Of a DNA stretch of 64,000 nucleotides, positions 33,649-42,261 are shown piece after piece; position 1 is the stretch's first letter; each line of letters starts with the position of its first letter. Source of the DNA: Lysinibacillus telephonicus (GTDB lineage: Bacteria; Bacillota; Bacilli; Bacillales_A; Planococcaceae); the NCBI RefSeq assembly GCF_003966145.1, contig NZ_RXNR01000008.1:30252-94251 (forward strand), written 5' to 3'. Below the pieces are notes generated by a model. That model did no database searches. It was given only the letters and a program-made list of their open reading frames with translations, and was not told where the DNA came from. Made by a program: the position numbers and the translations under genes.

Positions 33649-34065
33649 TTATTCAACTTCCCACAAGCCTTCTCCACCATGAATTCTTTCAATACCTTTT
33701 TTACAAACTCCATATGACCGCCATGAACATGTCTCACAGATAGTTAGAATATCCGTGGGAACGACATATTTTCGGACGCGTGTTTCAATGTCTCCCCATT
33801 TCACAATATCGCCAATTTTAAGACCCATTTTCTCTAAGATAACTGCATCTCTTTCGTAAATATTTTGATCTTGGCAATGGTATTCACCGGAGTTGGGATA
33901 CTTTTTACACAATTGATCTGGACCCTTTACGAGCTGAACTAAAGTATTTGGATTAGTTTTCAAAGTTTGATGAATATACGTCATATTTTTAACGTATTCC
34001 TCTGAATACCCCATTCCTCGGTAGCCTAATAGACAGAACAAATGATGGCCTCTTATTTTGAACAT
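33649..34065 (-). CDS. DUF1284 protein, predicted Fe-S binding
   Basis: 138 residues. The N-terminus IRGHHLFCLLGYRGMGYSEEYV is the DUF1284 signature. Cysteines at about positions 11, 53, 64 and in CETCSWRSYGVCKKG (C-x2-C-x7-C) suggest an iron-sulfur or zinc site. No enzymatic function is established for the family. ATG 34065 has a GGGAGAA SD. The frame ends 52 bp from the convergent rlmD stop, and the rlmD terminator lies between them. Confidence 0.83.
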   Translation of the reverse strand: MFKIRGHHLFCLLGYRGMGYSEEYVKNMTYIHQTLKTNPNTLVQLVKGPDQLCKKYPNSGEYHCQDQNIYERDAVILEKMGLKIGDIVKWGDIETRVRKYVVPTDILTICETCSWRSYGVCKKGIERIHGGEGLWEVE

Positions 34066-34241
34066 TATTCTCCCACCTAATTTTAATTTAAATGATAAGT
34101 AAACCTCGCTGTTGGATAAGTTAACCTATACTTTTATCATAACATTGCATAAAGAGTACTGAAAGTTAAATTCTCTCATTGTCCAATTTATAATAGAACA
34201 AAATGAAAAGAGTTTTCTTAAAAAATAGGGGGATAAACATA

Positions 34242-34295
34242 ATGGCGAAGGTACTAGTAATCGGAGCGAAAGTTGATCTTCCAAAGAAGCAGTAA
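34242..34295 (+). pseudogene. Possible N-terminal remnant of a Rossmann-fold dehydrogenase
   Basis: 17 codons beginning MAKVLVIGA after a strong SD (TAGGGGG) read like the start of a saccharopine/carboxynorspermidine dehydrogenase-type gene, but the GxGGVG continuation is lost and a stop follows. It could also be a chance ORF or a leader peptide. Confidence 0.3.
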
Positions 34296-34334
34296 GTAAA
34301 GTGAATTTCTTCCTGCACGAATTATAGCTAATAC

Positions 34335-34383
34335 AAAGTAAAAATCCTAACCCAAAAATATAAAGAGTTAGGATTTTACTTTT
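34335..34383 (-). terminator. Terminator of the tartrate/D-malate dehydrogenase-like gene
   Basis: Arms 34335-34351 and 34367-34383 form a long stem immediately after the minus-strand stop, A/T-rich on both sides. Confidence 0.8.
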
Positions 34384-34384
34384 A

Positions 34385-35434
34385 TTAAAGGTTACCAATG
34401 ATTGAATTTTTCACTTCTGCAAGTGTGGCAGTGCCGCCTAGGTCACCCGTTTTAATGCCAGATGCTAATGTTTTTTCGATAGCATTTAAGATTCGCGCTC
34501 CAGCCTCGTGATGACCTAAGAAATCAAGCATCATTTTTCCAGTCCAAATTTGCCCAATTGGATTGGCAATTCCAAGTCCAGCAATATCAGGAGCTGAGCC
34601 ATGTACAGGTTCAAACATCGATGGATATTCACGCTCAATATTTAAGTTTGCAGCAGGGGCAATTCCGATACTTCCCATAATTGCGCCTCCTAAGTCTGTT
34701 AAAATATCGCCAAATAAATTTGAAGCAACGATAATATCAAAAGCTTGTGGCTTCATAACAAAAAAGGCAGCCAAGGCATCGATATGATTTACTGCTGTAT
34801 CAATATCAGGATAATCCTTTTTCACTTCTTCAAATACTTCATCCCAAAATGGCATTGAATAAGTGAGACCGTTTGATTTTGTTGCGCTTGTTACATGCTT
34901 ATTTGAATTTTTTGCTAGTTCGAAGGCGTAACGCATTGCGCGCTCAGTTCCTTTACGGGTAAAAATTGCATTTTGAATGGCAATCTCATCTGCCCCATTA
35001 TGGATTCGGCCGCCACTATCTGAATATTCACCTTCAGAATTTTCTCGGACAACTGTTATATCAAAATTTTGAGGGTTTTTAAGCGGTGACTCTAATCCTG
35101 CTAAAAGCTTTGCTGGTCTAACATTAATAGACTGTTTTAAGCCTCGACGAATCTTTATAAGTAAGCCCCAAAGAGAAATATGATCGGGTACTATATTTGG
35201 CATTCCAACTGCACCTAAAAAAATTTGATCGTATTGCTTTAATGTTTCTATTCCATCTTCTGGCATCATTTCTCCATGCTCTAAATAGTAATCACATCCC
35301 CAAGGAAAATATGTCCATTCAAATTGAAAGCTACCATCAAGCTTTGCAACAGTATCTAGCACTTCAATTGCTGCAGGTACAACTTCTTTTCCAATGCCAT
35401 CTCCCTCAATGACAGCTATTTTATATGTATTCAT
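34385..35434 (-). CDS. Tartrate/D-malate dehydrogenase-like beta-decarboxylating dehydrogenase (YcsA-like)
   Basis: 349 residues of the isocitrate/isopropylmalate dehydrogenase family. IAVIEGDGIGKEV opens the fold; SINVRPAKLL and VVRENSEGEYS carry the substrate-binding Arg/Tyr; VNHIDALAAFFV, NLFGDILTDLGGAIMGSIGIAP carry the metal-binding Asp residues; EPVHGSAPDIAGLGIANPIGQ is the NAD site. Closest in style to YcsA/TtuC-type tartrate dehydrogenase/D-malate dehydrogenase, not LeuB (no leu cluster nearby, and the GCDYYLEHGEMMP loop is typical of TtuC). Monocistronic. Confidence 0.87.
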   Translation of the reverse strand: MNTYKIAVIEGDGIGKEVVPAAIEVLDTVAKLDGSFQFEWTYFPWGCDYYLEHGEMMPEDGIETLKQYDQIFLGAVGMPNIVPDHISLWGLLIKIRRGLKQSINVRPAKLLAGLESPLKNPQNFDITVVRENSEGEYSDSGGRIHNGADEIAIQNAIFTRKGTERAMRYAFELAKNSNKHVTSATKSNGLTYSMPFWDEVFEEVKKDYPDIDTAVNHIDALAAFFVMKPQAFDIIVASNLFGDILTDLGGAIMGSIGIAPAANLNIEREYPSMFEPVHGSAPDIAGLGIANPIGQIWTGKMMLDFLGHHEAGARILNAIEKTLASGIKTGDLGGTATLAEVKNSIIGNL

Positions 35435-35601
35435 TATTCAAACACCCCTGTTTATAGAATTTTCAATTTATTTAACTATAACATAATTTAGCAAATAGTT
35501 TCGATAAACTTTATTAAGATAGTATTTTCAAGGTTCACTAATATTTTTTAAATATGTCGAATAAAGTGGTAAAAGAGAAAACCAAAGGAGATGATACAGG
35601 C

Positions 35602-36363
35602 TTGGACAATTATTTAAAAAGTGCTGTTTTTGAACACAGGTTTTGGCTTCAGGTGCTAGGAGACCATTCTCGTTTTATTCATGATTCACTATATCCCTCT
35701 GAAAAGGAGGATATTGCGAAGGCTAACTATTTTATTCAACATTTTGATAATCTTCTTTCGCAAGTCGATGAGATAAACACATCTAATGCAATTGCTTTTG
35801 CGGAAAATGTTGAAGCACTAGTTAGTCAATTGAAAGAATTTAAGCTATCTATCATAAAACGTCATTTATTAAATCAAATGAATATCCATCTTACACCAAC
35901 CTTTATCAATCATATGGTAAATGAATTAGAGGAGTATCAACGAGTTCTAAATTATCTTAAAGCAGGAAAAGTTCCTCCAATTTTTCATGAATTACATCAT
36001 CATTTACTTTGGCTGGCAGATGCAGCAGGCCATGCGGGAGCAATTGACGTACGAATGGATGATGTAGAAAAAAGACTAAAGGAAAAAAGTCGAAATTTTA
36101 CCAAACACTTTGAACAATTTTATTTAAAGGCAGTGGAATTAACTGGTTATCTTCGCTCGAATGTGAAGAAATTCCCAGCACTAAATAAATTTAATAATGA
36201 TGTAGAAATTGAAATAGAGCTGTTTAAAACGTTTTTGAAAGAACTAGAAGAATTAGAATTAAGTGCTGAAGTGCTAGGTATATTTTCTGCCTCAATGGCT
36301 GATCACATGTTAAAAGAAGAACAATATTACTTAATGAAACTGGCTCAGTCAGCAAAAGCATGA
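35602..36363 (+). CDS. DUF2935 ferritin-like protein
   Basis: About 253 residues, all-helical, built from two related halves. AVFEHRFWLQVLGDHSRFIHDSL, ELHHHLLWLADAAGHAGAIDVRMD and ASMADHMLKEEQYYLMKL contain His/Glu sets fitting a di-metal ferritin-like fold. Function unknown. TTG 35602 has AAAGGAG 11 nt upstream and gives the usual family start; the 16 codons from ATG 35554 are lysine-rich and lack an SD, so the longer form is less likely. Confidence 0.78.
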   Translation: MDNYLKSAVFEHRFWLQVLGDHSRFIHDSLYPSEKEDIAKANYFIQHFDNLLSQVDEINTSNAIAFAENVEALVSQLKEFKLSIIKRHLLNQMNIHLTPTFINHMVNELEEYQRVLNYLKAGKVPPIFHELHHHLLWLADAAGHAGAIDVRMDDVEKRLKEKSRNFTKHFEQFYLKAVELTGYLRSNVKKFPALNKFNNDVEIEIELFKTFLKELEELELSAEVLGIFSASMADHMLKEEQYYLMKLAQSAKA

Positions 36364-36449
36364 CAAAAACATTGGAAAAAATTTATCCTGCATTCGAATA
36401 GTAAAGCAAAAACTTGTAAGATATAAAATTCCCTGTTAAATAGGTAAAG

Positions 36450-36493
36450 AAGCATCTTTATAAGGTAAAATTCACACCAAAAAAGATGCTTTC
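36450..36493. terminator. Terminator between DUF2935 and transketolase genes
   Basis: AAGCATCTTT (36450-36459) pairs with AAAGATGCTT (36482-36491). It lies between convergent genes with A/T tails on both sides. Confidence 0.7.
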
Positions 36494-36500
36494 TTTATTG

Positions 36501-37448
36501 TTATTTTCTTAAAAGTACTTTTAGAGCAGCAGAAACAATATGATTTATTGAGATTTCGTATTTATTTAATAAGTCATCATTATTTGCAGATTCTGAATTA
36601 CGATCTTTTACACCAACAAATTCTACAGGAGTCGGTATACTGTTGACTAAAACCTCTGCTACTGAACTACCTAATCCACCGTAAATACTATGTTCTTCAA
36701 TAGTTACAATTGCCCCTGTTGAAGCAGCTTGAATGATAGCTTCACGGTCAATTGGCTTAATTGTTGGTAAGTGAAGAACGGTCGCAGAGATATTACGTTG
36801 TTTTAATATATTTGCTGCTTCTAGAGAACGACTAGTTGCTGTACCTGTAGAAATAATCGTAACGTCTGATCCTTTATTTAGAATTACACCTTTACCTATT
36901 TCAAATTTATAATTTGCATCGAATAAAATAGGATAATTATCACGTGCTAAGCGAATATAAACTGGACCATGATAAAGATTAGCCCATTTTATGATTTCTG
37001 CTGTCTCTACAGCATCAGCCGGTGCAAGAACAATCATATTAGCTAGACTTCTAAAAATTGCAATATCCTCAAGGGCTTGATGGGATTTCCCAGTTAAACC
37101 TGTTAATAATCCACTGTATCCACCAATCATTTTTACATCTAGCTTTGGTTGCGCAATTTGGACTTGAATTTGATCTAGAGCTCTCTTTGACATGAATGCA
37201 GCGAAAGTTACTGCCCAAGGTTGAATTCCAACAGTAGCTAAACCTGCTGCAACACTTAACATATTTTGCTCAGCTATTCCCATTTGCAAGAATTTCTCTG
37301 AACACTGAACTGAGATATTATCAATCTTTGTGGAAGTTGCTAAATCACCATCTAAAACGTAAACTTTTGGATCAGTTTTTGCTACGTCTAATAATGTTTC
37401 GCTAAAGGTATCACGCATAGAAACGGATTTTACTTGTGAGAAATTCAT
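36501..37448 (-). CDS. Transketolase C-terminal subunit (pyrimidine-binding plus C-terminal domains)
   Basis: 315 residues: the Pyr domain (MRDTFSETLLDVAKTDPKVYVLDGDLATSTK, GIAEQNMLSVAAGLATVGIQPWAVTFAAF with the ThDP-activating Glu in AEQN) and the C-terminal domain (VTIISTGTATSRSLEAA, IVTIEEHSIYGGLGS). Works with the N subunit to transfer two-carbon ketol units. Split transketolases are common in accessory sugar pathways, unlike the full-length housekeeping Tkt. It overlaps the N subunit by 4 bp (ATGA) and is last in the pfk-tktN-tktC operon. Confidence 0.92.
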   Translation of the reverse strand: MNFSQVKSVSMRDTFSETLLDVAKTDPKVYVLDGDLATSTKIDNISVQCSEKFLQMGIAEQNMLSVAAGLATVGIQPWAVTFAAFMSKRALDQIQVQIAQPKLDVKMIGGYSGLLTGLTGKSHQALEDIAIFRSLANMIVLAPADAVETAEIIKWANLYHGPVYIRLARDNYPILFDANYKFEIGKGVILNKGSDVTIISTGTATSRSLEAANILKQRNISATVLHLPTIKPIDREAIIQAASTGAIVTIEEHSIYGGLGSSVAEVLVNSIPTPVEFVGVKDRNSESANNDDLLNKYEISINHIVSAALKVLLRK

Positions 37449-38290
37449 TGTTCAACACCTCCTATAGTATTCAATTCCTCAAGAGCAGTTGCTAATTCTT
37501 CATCCGAAGGAACCTTTGAATGCCACAAATAATTACCTTCCATAAAACTAATTCCTTTTCCTTTAATTGTATCCGCGATTATTATAGAGGGTTTACCTTT
37601 AATAGTTTTTGCTTCACTAAGGGTTTTTGAGATTTCATCGTATGAATGGCCATCAATACGAAATACATGCCAACCAAATGCAGTCCATTTTTCTTCTAAA
37701 TTATCATTTGGAGCTAAACGGTGGTTATCTATTGTAGGCCAACCATATTGTTGCAACTTGTTATAATCGATAATTACAACTAAATTATCAAGTTTGTATT
37801 TTTCTGCAATAAAAGCTGCTTCCCAAACCTGGCCCTCTTGGGATTCACCGTCTCCAATCATACAATACACTCGAAAATCTTCATTTTTTAGCTTTGCTCC
37901 TAAAGCCATCCCAACCGCAGCAGAAATTCCTTGACCTAAAGAGCCTGTGGACATTTCAATGCAAGGTAGTGCATTCATGTCCGGGTGTCCTTGTAAACGT
38001 GAATCAATAGAGTCAAATGTAAACAATTCTTTGTATTCCAAATACCCTTTTTCAGCTAAAACACAGTACAGACCAATCGCAGAATGTCCCTTTGATAAGA
38101 CAAAGCGATCGCGATTTGGAGCTTTTGGGTCAGATGGATCAACATTCATTTCATGGAAATAAAGTGTTGTCAAAATATCGATTGCAGAAAGTGGACCACC
38201 AATATGTCCAGCACCTGCATAATTAACTACTTTTAATAAATTCTTTCTAGCATTTGTTGCTTTTAATTTAAGCAATTTATTATTTGTCAT
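37445..38290 (-). CDS. Transketolase N-terminal subunit (ThDP-binding domain)
   Basis: 281 residues. GAGHIGGPLSAIDILTTLYF, SKGHSAIGLYCVLAEKG, STGSLGQGISAAVGMALG and the ThDP motif GDGESQEGQVWEAAFIAEKYKLDN are intact. SD AGGAGGTA precedes ATG 38290. A LacI-type palindrome lies 21 bp upstream of the start, in the gap after the pfk-like gene, so this half operon may have its own regulated entry. The acceptor sugar is unknown; pathway context (alcohol and semialdehyde dehydrogenases, TRAP transporter) suggests a non-housekeeping ketose. Confidence 0.93.
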   Translation of the reverse strand: MTNNKLLKLKATNARKNLLKVVNYAGAGHIGGPLSAIDILTTLYFHEMNVDPSDPKAPNRDRFVLSKGHSAIGLYCVLAEKGYLEYKELFTFDSIDSRLQGHPDMNALPCIEMSTGSLGQGISAAVGMALGAKLKNEDFRVYCMIGDGESQEGQVWEAAFIAEKYKLDNLVVIIDYNKLQQYGWPTIDNHRLAPNDNLEEKWTAFGWHVFRIDGHSYDEISKTLSEAKTIKGKPSIIIADTIKGKGISFMEGNYLWHSKVPSDEELATALEELNTIGGVEQ

Positions 38291-38310
38291 AAAAATACCT
38301 CCTTCATTTG

Positions 38311-38324
38311 ATTAAGCGCTTAAC
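38311..38324. promoter_or_regulatory. LacI-family operator 2 (pfk-tktN gap)
   Basis: ATTAAGCGCTTAAC, 13 of 14 bases identical to the perfect palindrome at 39531. It lies between the pfk-like stop and the tktN SD. Confidence 0.85.
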
Positions 38325-38330
38325 CAAAAT

Positions 38331-39512
38331 TTAAAAATTTCCTATGATTGAATGAGCCGTCTCATCTTCCTTTAGAAGAGGGCTTAGATAATCTAAAATA
38401 TCATCTGTTACATAACTATTTTCTATATTGTACCAATTAGAGGGGAATTTCTTTTCCATTCCAGCTACATTCTCTAAGTCAGTAAAAAAAAAGATTGGCT
38501 TATAAGTAGATTCATTTTTTCTTTTTAATGAAATCATAACTTTATTTTGTTGGTTTCTAACCAACTCCCATGCTTTATAACCTAAAGAGTATGCCTCATT
38601 TAAATCAGTTGTCGAAATATATTGTGATCCACACCTTTGCCAAATACTAGTATCAATATTGCGAGTATTAAGGCCAAGGTTCTCATCAATTAATTTCTTT
38701 AGTTGATAAGAAACTCCACCTAAATGAGGTCTTTTTAAGGCATCATACTTTAACGATGACGAAAAAAACTGGCCATTAATATTCTTAATACCTTCTGAAA
38801 CTATAAGTAGAGTATGGTGGTTATCCCTATAGTACTTTTCGACTTTTTCTAAACACTTCTCTAAATCAAAAGGTATTTCAGGTATATAAATTAATTGTTT
38901 AACATTAGAATCAATAGTTGATGCCATTCTACATGAAGCTGCTAACCATCCCGTATTTCGCCCCATTGTTTCAATTATTGTAATTTTTTTGGGGGAATCA
39001 TAACTAGAAATATCAAATGTTATGTCCTTGCAACAAGAAATTAAAAATTTAGCAGCACTTATATATCCTGGGGAATGATCAATTTGATAAAGGTCATTAT
39101 CAATGGATTTTGGTACGCCAATTACATATAAATCATATTTTTTCTTTTGGGCATATTCTCCAATTAAGTTAGTCACATACATAGTTCCATTTCCCCCGAT
39201 GCAAAACAAAAAACGAATATTTAGACCCTTTAAATTGTTGAATAGTATGTTTAAACAGTTCTCATCAATTTTTAAGCGACATGTTCCAAGTATTGCTCCA
39301 GGAGAATGCTTTATTTTATCTAGTTTTTCTTTTGAAAGGGTATCAAGTCGGATAAAAGAATTTTCTAAAAGCCCCTGAAATCCCCCCTTTGCTCCGTAGA
39401 TTTTTATATTAGAATTTTGGCAGATTGAATCAATAATTCCGACTAAAGAGCTGTTAATAACAGCGGTAGGTCCACCGGATTGTATAATTAATGCATTGCC
39501 AGAAGAAAAAAT
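38331..39512 (-). CDS. Phosphofructokinase-family protein (PPi/ATP-PFK) with apparent ATT start
   Basis: About 393 residues if translation begins at ATT 39512. Family features: NALIIQSGGPTAVINSSL (N-terminal phosphate loop), GTCRLKID, CIGGNGTMYVTN (equivalent of GGDGT), GVPKSIDNDL (catalytic Asp and a Lys typical of PPi-type or group III PFKs), ETMGRNTGWLAA, and HLGGVSYQL. The frame is continuous from a stop at about 39528; no ATG, GTG or TTG occurs before the essential N-terminal motif, and GGAGGG sits 6 nt before ATT 39512. The ATG at 39209 would delete the nucleotide-binding start. Either a rare ATT start, or a mutated start making it a silent gene. It may phosphorylate fructose-6-P, sedoheptulose-7-P or a related ketose phosphate. 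Confidence 0.82.
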   Translation of the reverse strand: MFSSGNALIIQSGGPTAVINSSLVGIIDSICQNSNIKIYGAKGGFQGLLENSFIRLDTLSKEKLDKIKHSPGAILGTCRLKIDENCLNILFNNLKGLNIRFLFCIGGNGTMYVTNLIGEYAQKKKYDLYVIGVPKSIDNDLYQIDHSPGYISAAKFLISCCKDITFDISSYDSPKKITIIETMGRNTGWLAASCRMASTIDSNVKQLIYIPEIPFDLEKCLEKVEKYYRDNHHTLLIVSEGIKNINGQFFSSSLKYDALKRPHLGGVSYQLKKLIDENLGLNTRNIDTSIWQRCGSQYISTTDLNEAYSLGYKAWELVRNQQNKVMISLKRKNESTYKPIFFFTDLENVAGMEKKFPSNWYNIENSYVTDDILDYLSPLLKEDETAHSIIGNF

Positions 39513-39530
39513 AATAATCCCTCCAATTTA

Positions 39531-39544
39531 GTTAAGCGCTTAAC
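39531..39544. promoter_or_regulatory. LacI-family operator 1 (pfk promoter)
   Basis: GTTAAGCGCTTAAC, perfect 14-bp palindrome between the -10 element and the pfk SD. Confidence 0.9.
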
Positions 39545-39558
39545 TATGGTTTTAAAAT

Positions 39559-39587
39559 ACTATAAATCTTTTTTTTTTATTTTTCAA
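39559..39587 (-). promoter_or_regulatory. Sigma-A promoter of pfk-tktN-tktC
   Basis: Minus strand TTGAAA (39587-39582), 17-bp spacer, TATAGT (39564-39559). It overlaps the 3' end of the lacI-like gene, and operator 1 begins 15 bp downstream. Confidence 0.75.
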
Positions 39588-40590
39588 TGCTTTTTATTTT
39601 TTTTACTGTTTCACGTTCTATAATTTCTGTATCGAGTATTATTTTTCGTCCTTCTGTATCGCCGTTAATTGCATTCATTAAAAGGTTTACTGCTTCAACT
39701 GCTATAGTTTTTTGTGGTTGTGCAACTGTAGTAAGAGGAGGTTCAATAATTTCTGTTATGATCGTATTATCAAACCCGATAATCGAAATATCGTTGGGAA
39801 CTTGCAGACCAAGTTTCTTACAAGATTTTATTGCACCTGCGGCCATTAAATCATTACAAGCAAAGATTGCAGTTGGCTTAATTTGCGATTCCTCCATTAT
39901 CTGTAGTAAGCTATTATACCCAGCTTGAATCGTTGACTCTTTTGCGTAATATATTTCATTCATTGGGATTAATCCATTATTTTTCATTGCATCTACATAG
40001 CCTCTAAAGCGCTCTCTATTACTCCAAATATCCCTAGCAATGATAGAAATATTTTGATGCCCCTGGCTTATCAAATATGTAGTAGCATTATATCCGGCAT
40101 CATAGTCGCTAATTGAGACTAAGTTTAGATCATCTCCGTTTGGTGCATTTCTTGCAACAAGTACAATTGGTATATTCGATTCTTGAATTTTCTTTATCGT
40201 ATCAAAGTTCTCAAAACCAGAGGCCAAAATAAAGCCATCTACATTTTTTTGCATCAATAGTGAAACATACATTTCTTCTTTTTCCGTAGAGTAATCAGTA
40301 CTGCAAATTACAACATTATAATTAAAGCTACTTGCTACATCTTCTACATATCTTGCTAATACTGAAAAAAAAGGGTTAGCCAAATCAGGTAAAATAAATC
40401 CAATTGTACAAGTATTTTTCCCCATTAAAGCCGAAGCTATTAAGTTTGGCTTGTATTCGAGTTCGTTTATAACATCTAATACTTTTTGTCGTGTTTTTTC
40501 TCCAATTCGTCCTGTATTATTAATAACTTTAGAAACTGTCGCAATCGATACATTGGCTGCTTTTGCTACGTCATAAATATTTACTTTCAT
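39577..40590 (-). CDS. LacI/GalR-family transcriptional regulator
   Basis: 337 residues. The helix-turn-helix NIYDVAKAANVSIATVSKVINNTGRIGEKTRQKVLDVI and hinge helix (YKPNLIASALMGK) are typical, followed by a periplasmic-binding-protein-like effector domain (IGFILPDLANPFFSVLARYVE, IFACNDLMAAGAIKSCKKLG, ISIIGFDNT). It most probably binds the RTTAAGCGCTTAAC palindromes at 38311, 39531 and 44512 and represses the surrounding catabolic genes until a sugar or sugar-derived inducer is present. ATG 40590 has a CGAGGTGAG SD. No palindrome is seen at its own promoter. Confidence 0.93.
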   Translation of the reverse strand: MKVNIYDVAKAANVSIATVSKVINNTGRIGEKTRQKVLDVINELEYKPNLIASALMGKNTCTIGFILPDLANPFFSVLARYVEDVASSFNYNVVICSTDYSTEKEEMYVSLLMQKNVDGFILASGFENFDTIKKIQESNIPIVLVARNAPNGDDLNLVSISDYDAGYNATTYLISQGHQNISIIARDIWSNRERFRGYVDAMKNNGLIPMNEIYYAKESTIQAGYNSLLQIMEESQIKPTAIFACNDLMAAGAIKSCKKLGLQVPNDISIIGFDNTIITEIIEPPLTTVAQPQKTIAVEAVNLLMNAINGDTEGRKIILDTEIIERETVKKIKSIEK

Positions 40591-40738
40591 GTTTTGCTCA
40601 CCTCGAATGAAATCTCAAATCATTTTGTCATAGACATATATTAGCTTATTTTACTAAATTAAAAAAAGCGATTTTATTTATTCGTCGAGTATTTTTTTGA
40701 TTTTTACAGAAAAACAATTCATATTTAAGAATATAGTG

Positions 40739-40768
40739 TTGACATTCTTTTTAGAATAAATCTATAAT
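40739..40768 (+). promoter_or_regulatory. Consensus sigma-A promoter of the aldehyde dehydrogenase gene
   Basis: TTGACA (40739-40744), 18-bp spacer, TATAAT (40763-40768): both hexamers perfect. No LacI palindrome overlaps it. Confidence 0.88.
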
Positions 40769-40806
40769 TCTGATAAAACTTTAGTTTTCCTAAAGGAGTG
40801 AAAATT

Positions 40807-42237
40807 TTGAAAACTTCAAGAGGTATAATCATTAACGGAAAATCAGTGGAAGCTAGTGAAACCATTAAAGTAATTAATCCTGCAACAAAGGAAGTTTTAG
40901 GATCAGTACCAAAGGGAAATGCAAAAGAAGCTAGATTAGCAGCAGATGCTGCCTATAATGCTCTAGATTCGTGGTCTAAGTTAACTGCAGAACAGCGTTC
41001 AAAGTTATTAGTGAATTGGCACCAATTAATCGATGAAAACAAAGAAATTATTGGTGAGATCATGACAAAGGAACAGGGGAAGCCATTGCAGGAGGCAATA
41101 GGCGAAGTTGAGTATGCAAATAGTTTTATTTCATGGTATGCAGAGGAAGGGAAGAGAATTTACGGGCAAACGGTTCCTCCTTCTAGTTTAGTTAAGCGCT
41201 TACTCATTTTAAAACAACCTGTTGGTGTTGTAGCAGCAATTACTCCATGGAACTTTCCAGCTGCAATGATTACTCGAAAAGTAGCACCAGCTTTAGCAGC
41301 TGGATGTACTGTTGTGATAAAACCTGCCTCACAAACTCCATTTACAGCAATTAGACTTGTAGAGTTAGCTCATCAAGCAGGGATTCCAGAAGGAGTTATA
41401 AACATTGTAACTGGTAATGCAAGTGCTATAGTCAGTGAGTGGATGAATGATAGTAGAGTTCGAAAAGTAACTTTTACAGGTTCTACAGAAATTGGGAAAG
41501 AGCTTATGAAACAAGCAGCAGGAACTGTAAAGAAAATTTCCTTAGAGCTAGGCGGGCATGCACCGTTTATTATTACAAAAAATGCAAATCTACAACTTGC
41601 AGCTGAACATTTAATAAAATCTAAATTTCGTAATGCTGGTCAAACTTGTGTATGTGCAAATCGAATATATGTACACAAAGAAATTGTAGAAGAATTTTCA
41701 AAATTATTTGTTGAAAAAGTTGAGAAATTAAAAATTGGCAATGGGTTAGATCAAGGTGTTGTTATTGGACCGCTAATCGATGGTAACGCAATTAATAAAG
41801 TAAAAGAGCAGCTGCAAGATGCAGTAGAAAAGGGTGCTAAAATTCTTACAGGTGGAAATGAAGTAAATGAATTAAGTGGATATTTTTTAGAGCCTACTGT
41901 GATTACAAATGTAACAGATGAAATGCAGTGTATGTCTGAAGAAACGTTCGGGCCATTAGCGCCAATTACAACTTTTGAAAGTAATGAAGAGGTTATTCAA
42001 AGAGCAAATGATACGCCGTTTGGTCTAGCAGCTTATGTGTTTTCAGAGAAGTTATCTGAGGCAATTTATATTTCTGAGAACTTAGAATATGGGATTGTCG
42101 GTTTAAATGATGGCATGCCATCTGTAGCTCAAGCACCATTTGGAGGATATAAAGAAAGTGGCCTTGGTCGAGAAGGTGGATTATGGGGTATAGAAGAGTT
42201 TCTTGAAATTAAATATATTTCAGTTGGTCTAGAATGA
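40807..42237 (+). CDS. GabD-like NAD(P)-dependent semialdehyde dehydrogenase
   Basis: 476 residues of the aldehyde dehydrogenase superfamily, GabD clade: SWYAEEGKRIYGQTVPP, ITPWNFPAAMITRKVAPALAAGCTVVIKPASQTP, FTGSTEIGK, LELGGHAP (catalytic Glu), FRNAGQTCVCANRIYV (catalytic Cys). The clade includes succinate-, glutarate- and sulfolactaldehyde dehydrogenases. Start TTG 40807 is preferred because AAAGGAG ends 8 nt upstream; GTG 40798 overlaps that SD. First gene of a plus-strand set with two zinc dehydrogenases; substrate probably the aldehyde left by the transketolase or the alcohol dehydrogenases. A LacI-operator-like sequence lies inside the gene at 41191. Confidence 0.9.
   Translation: MKTSRGIIINGKSVEASETIKVINPATKEVLGSVPKGNAKEARLAADAAYNALDSWSKLTAEQRSKLLVNWHQLIDENKEIIGEIMTKEQGKPLQEAIGEVEYANSFISWYAEEGKRIYGQTVPPSSLVKRLLILKQPVGVVAAITPWNFPAAMITRKVAPALAAGCTVVIKPASQTPFTAIRLVELAHQAGIPEGVINIVTGNASAIVSEWMNDSRVRKVTFTGSTEIGKELMKQAAGTVKKISLELGGHAPFIITKNANLQLAAEHLIKSKFRNAGQTCVCANRIYVHKEIVEEFSKLFVEKVEKLKIGNGLDQGVVIGPLIDGNAINKVKEQLQDAVEKGAKILTGGNEVNELSGYFLEPTVITNVTDEMQCMSEETFGPLAPITTFESNEEVIQRANDTPFGLAAYVFSEKLSEAIYISENLEYGIVGLNDGMPSVAQAPFGGYKESGLGREGGLWGIEEFLEIKYISVGLE
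41191..41203. promoter_or_regulatory. Intragenic LacI-operator-like sequence
   Basis: GTTAAGCGCTTAC inside the aldehyde dehydrogenase ORF: the first 12 bases equal operator 1. It encodes Val-Lys-Arg-Leu, so coincidence cannot be excluded. Confidence 0.5.
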
Positions 42238-42261
42238 AAACTTTATAAGCGGGTGATTATT

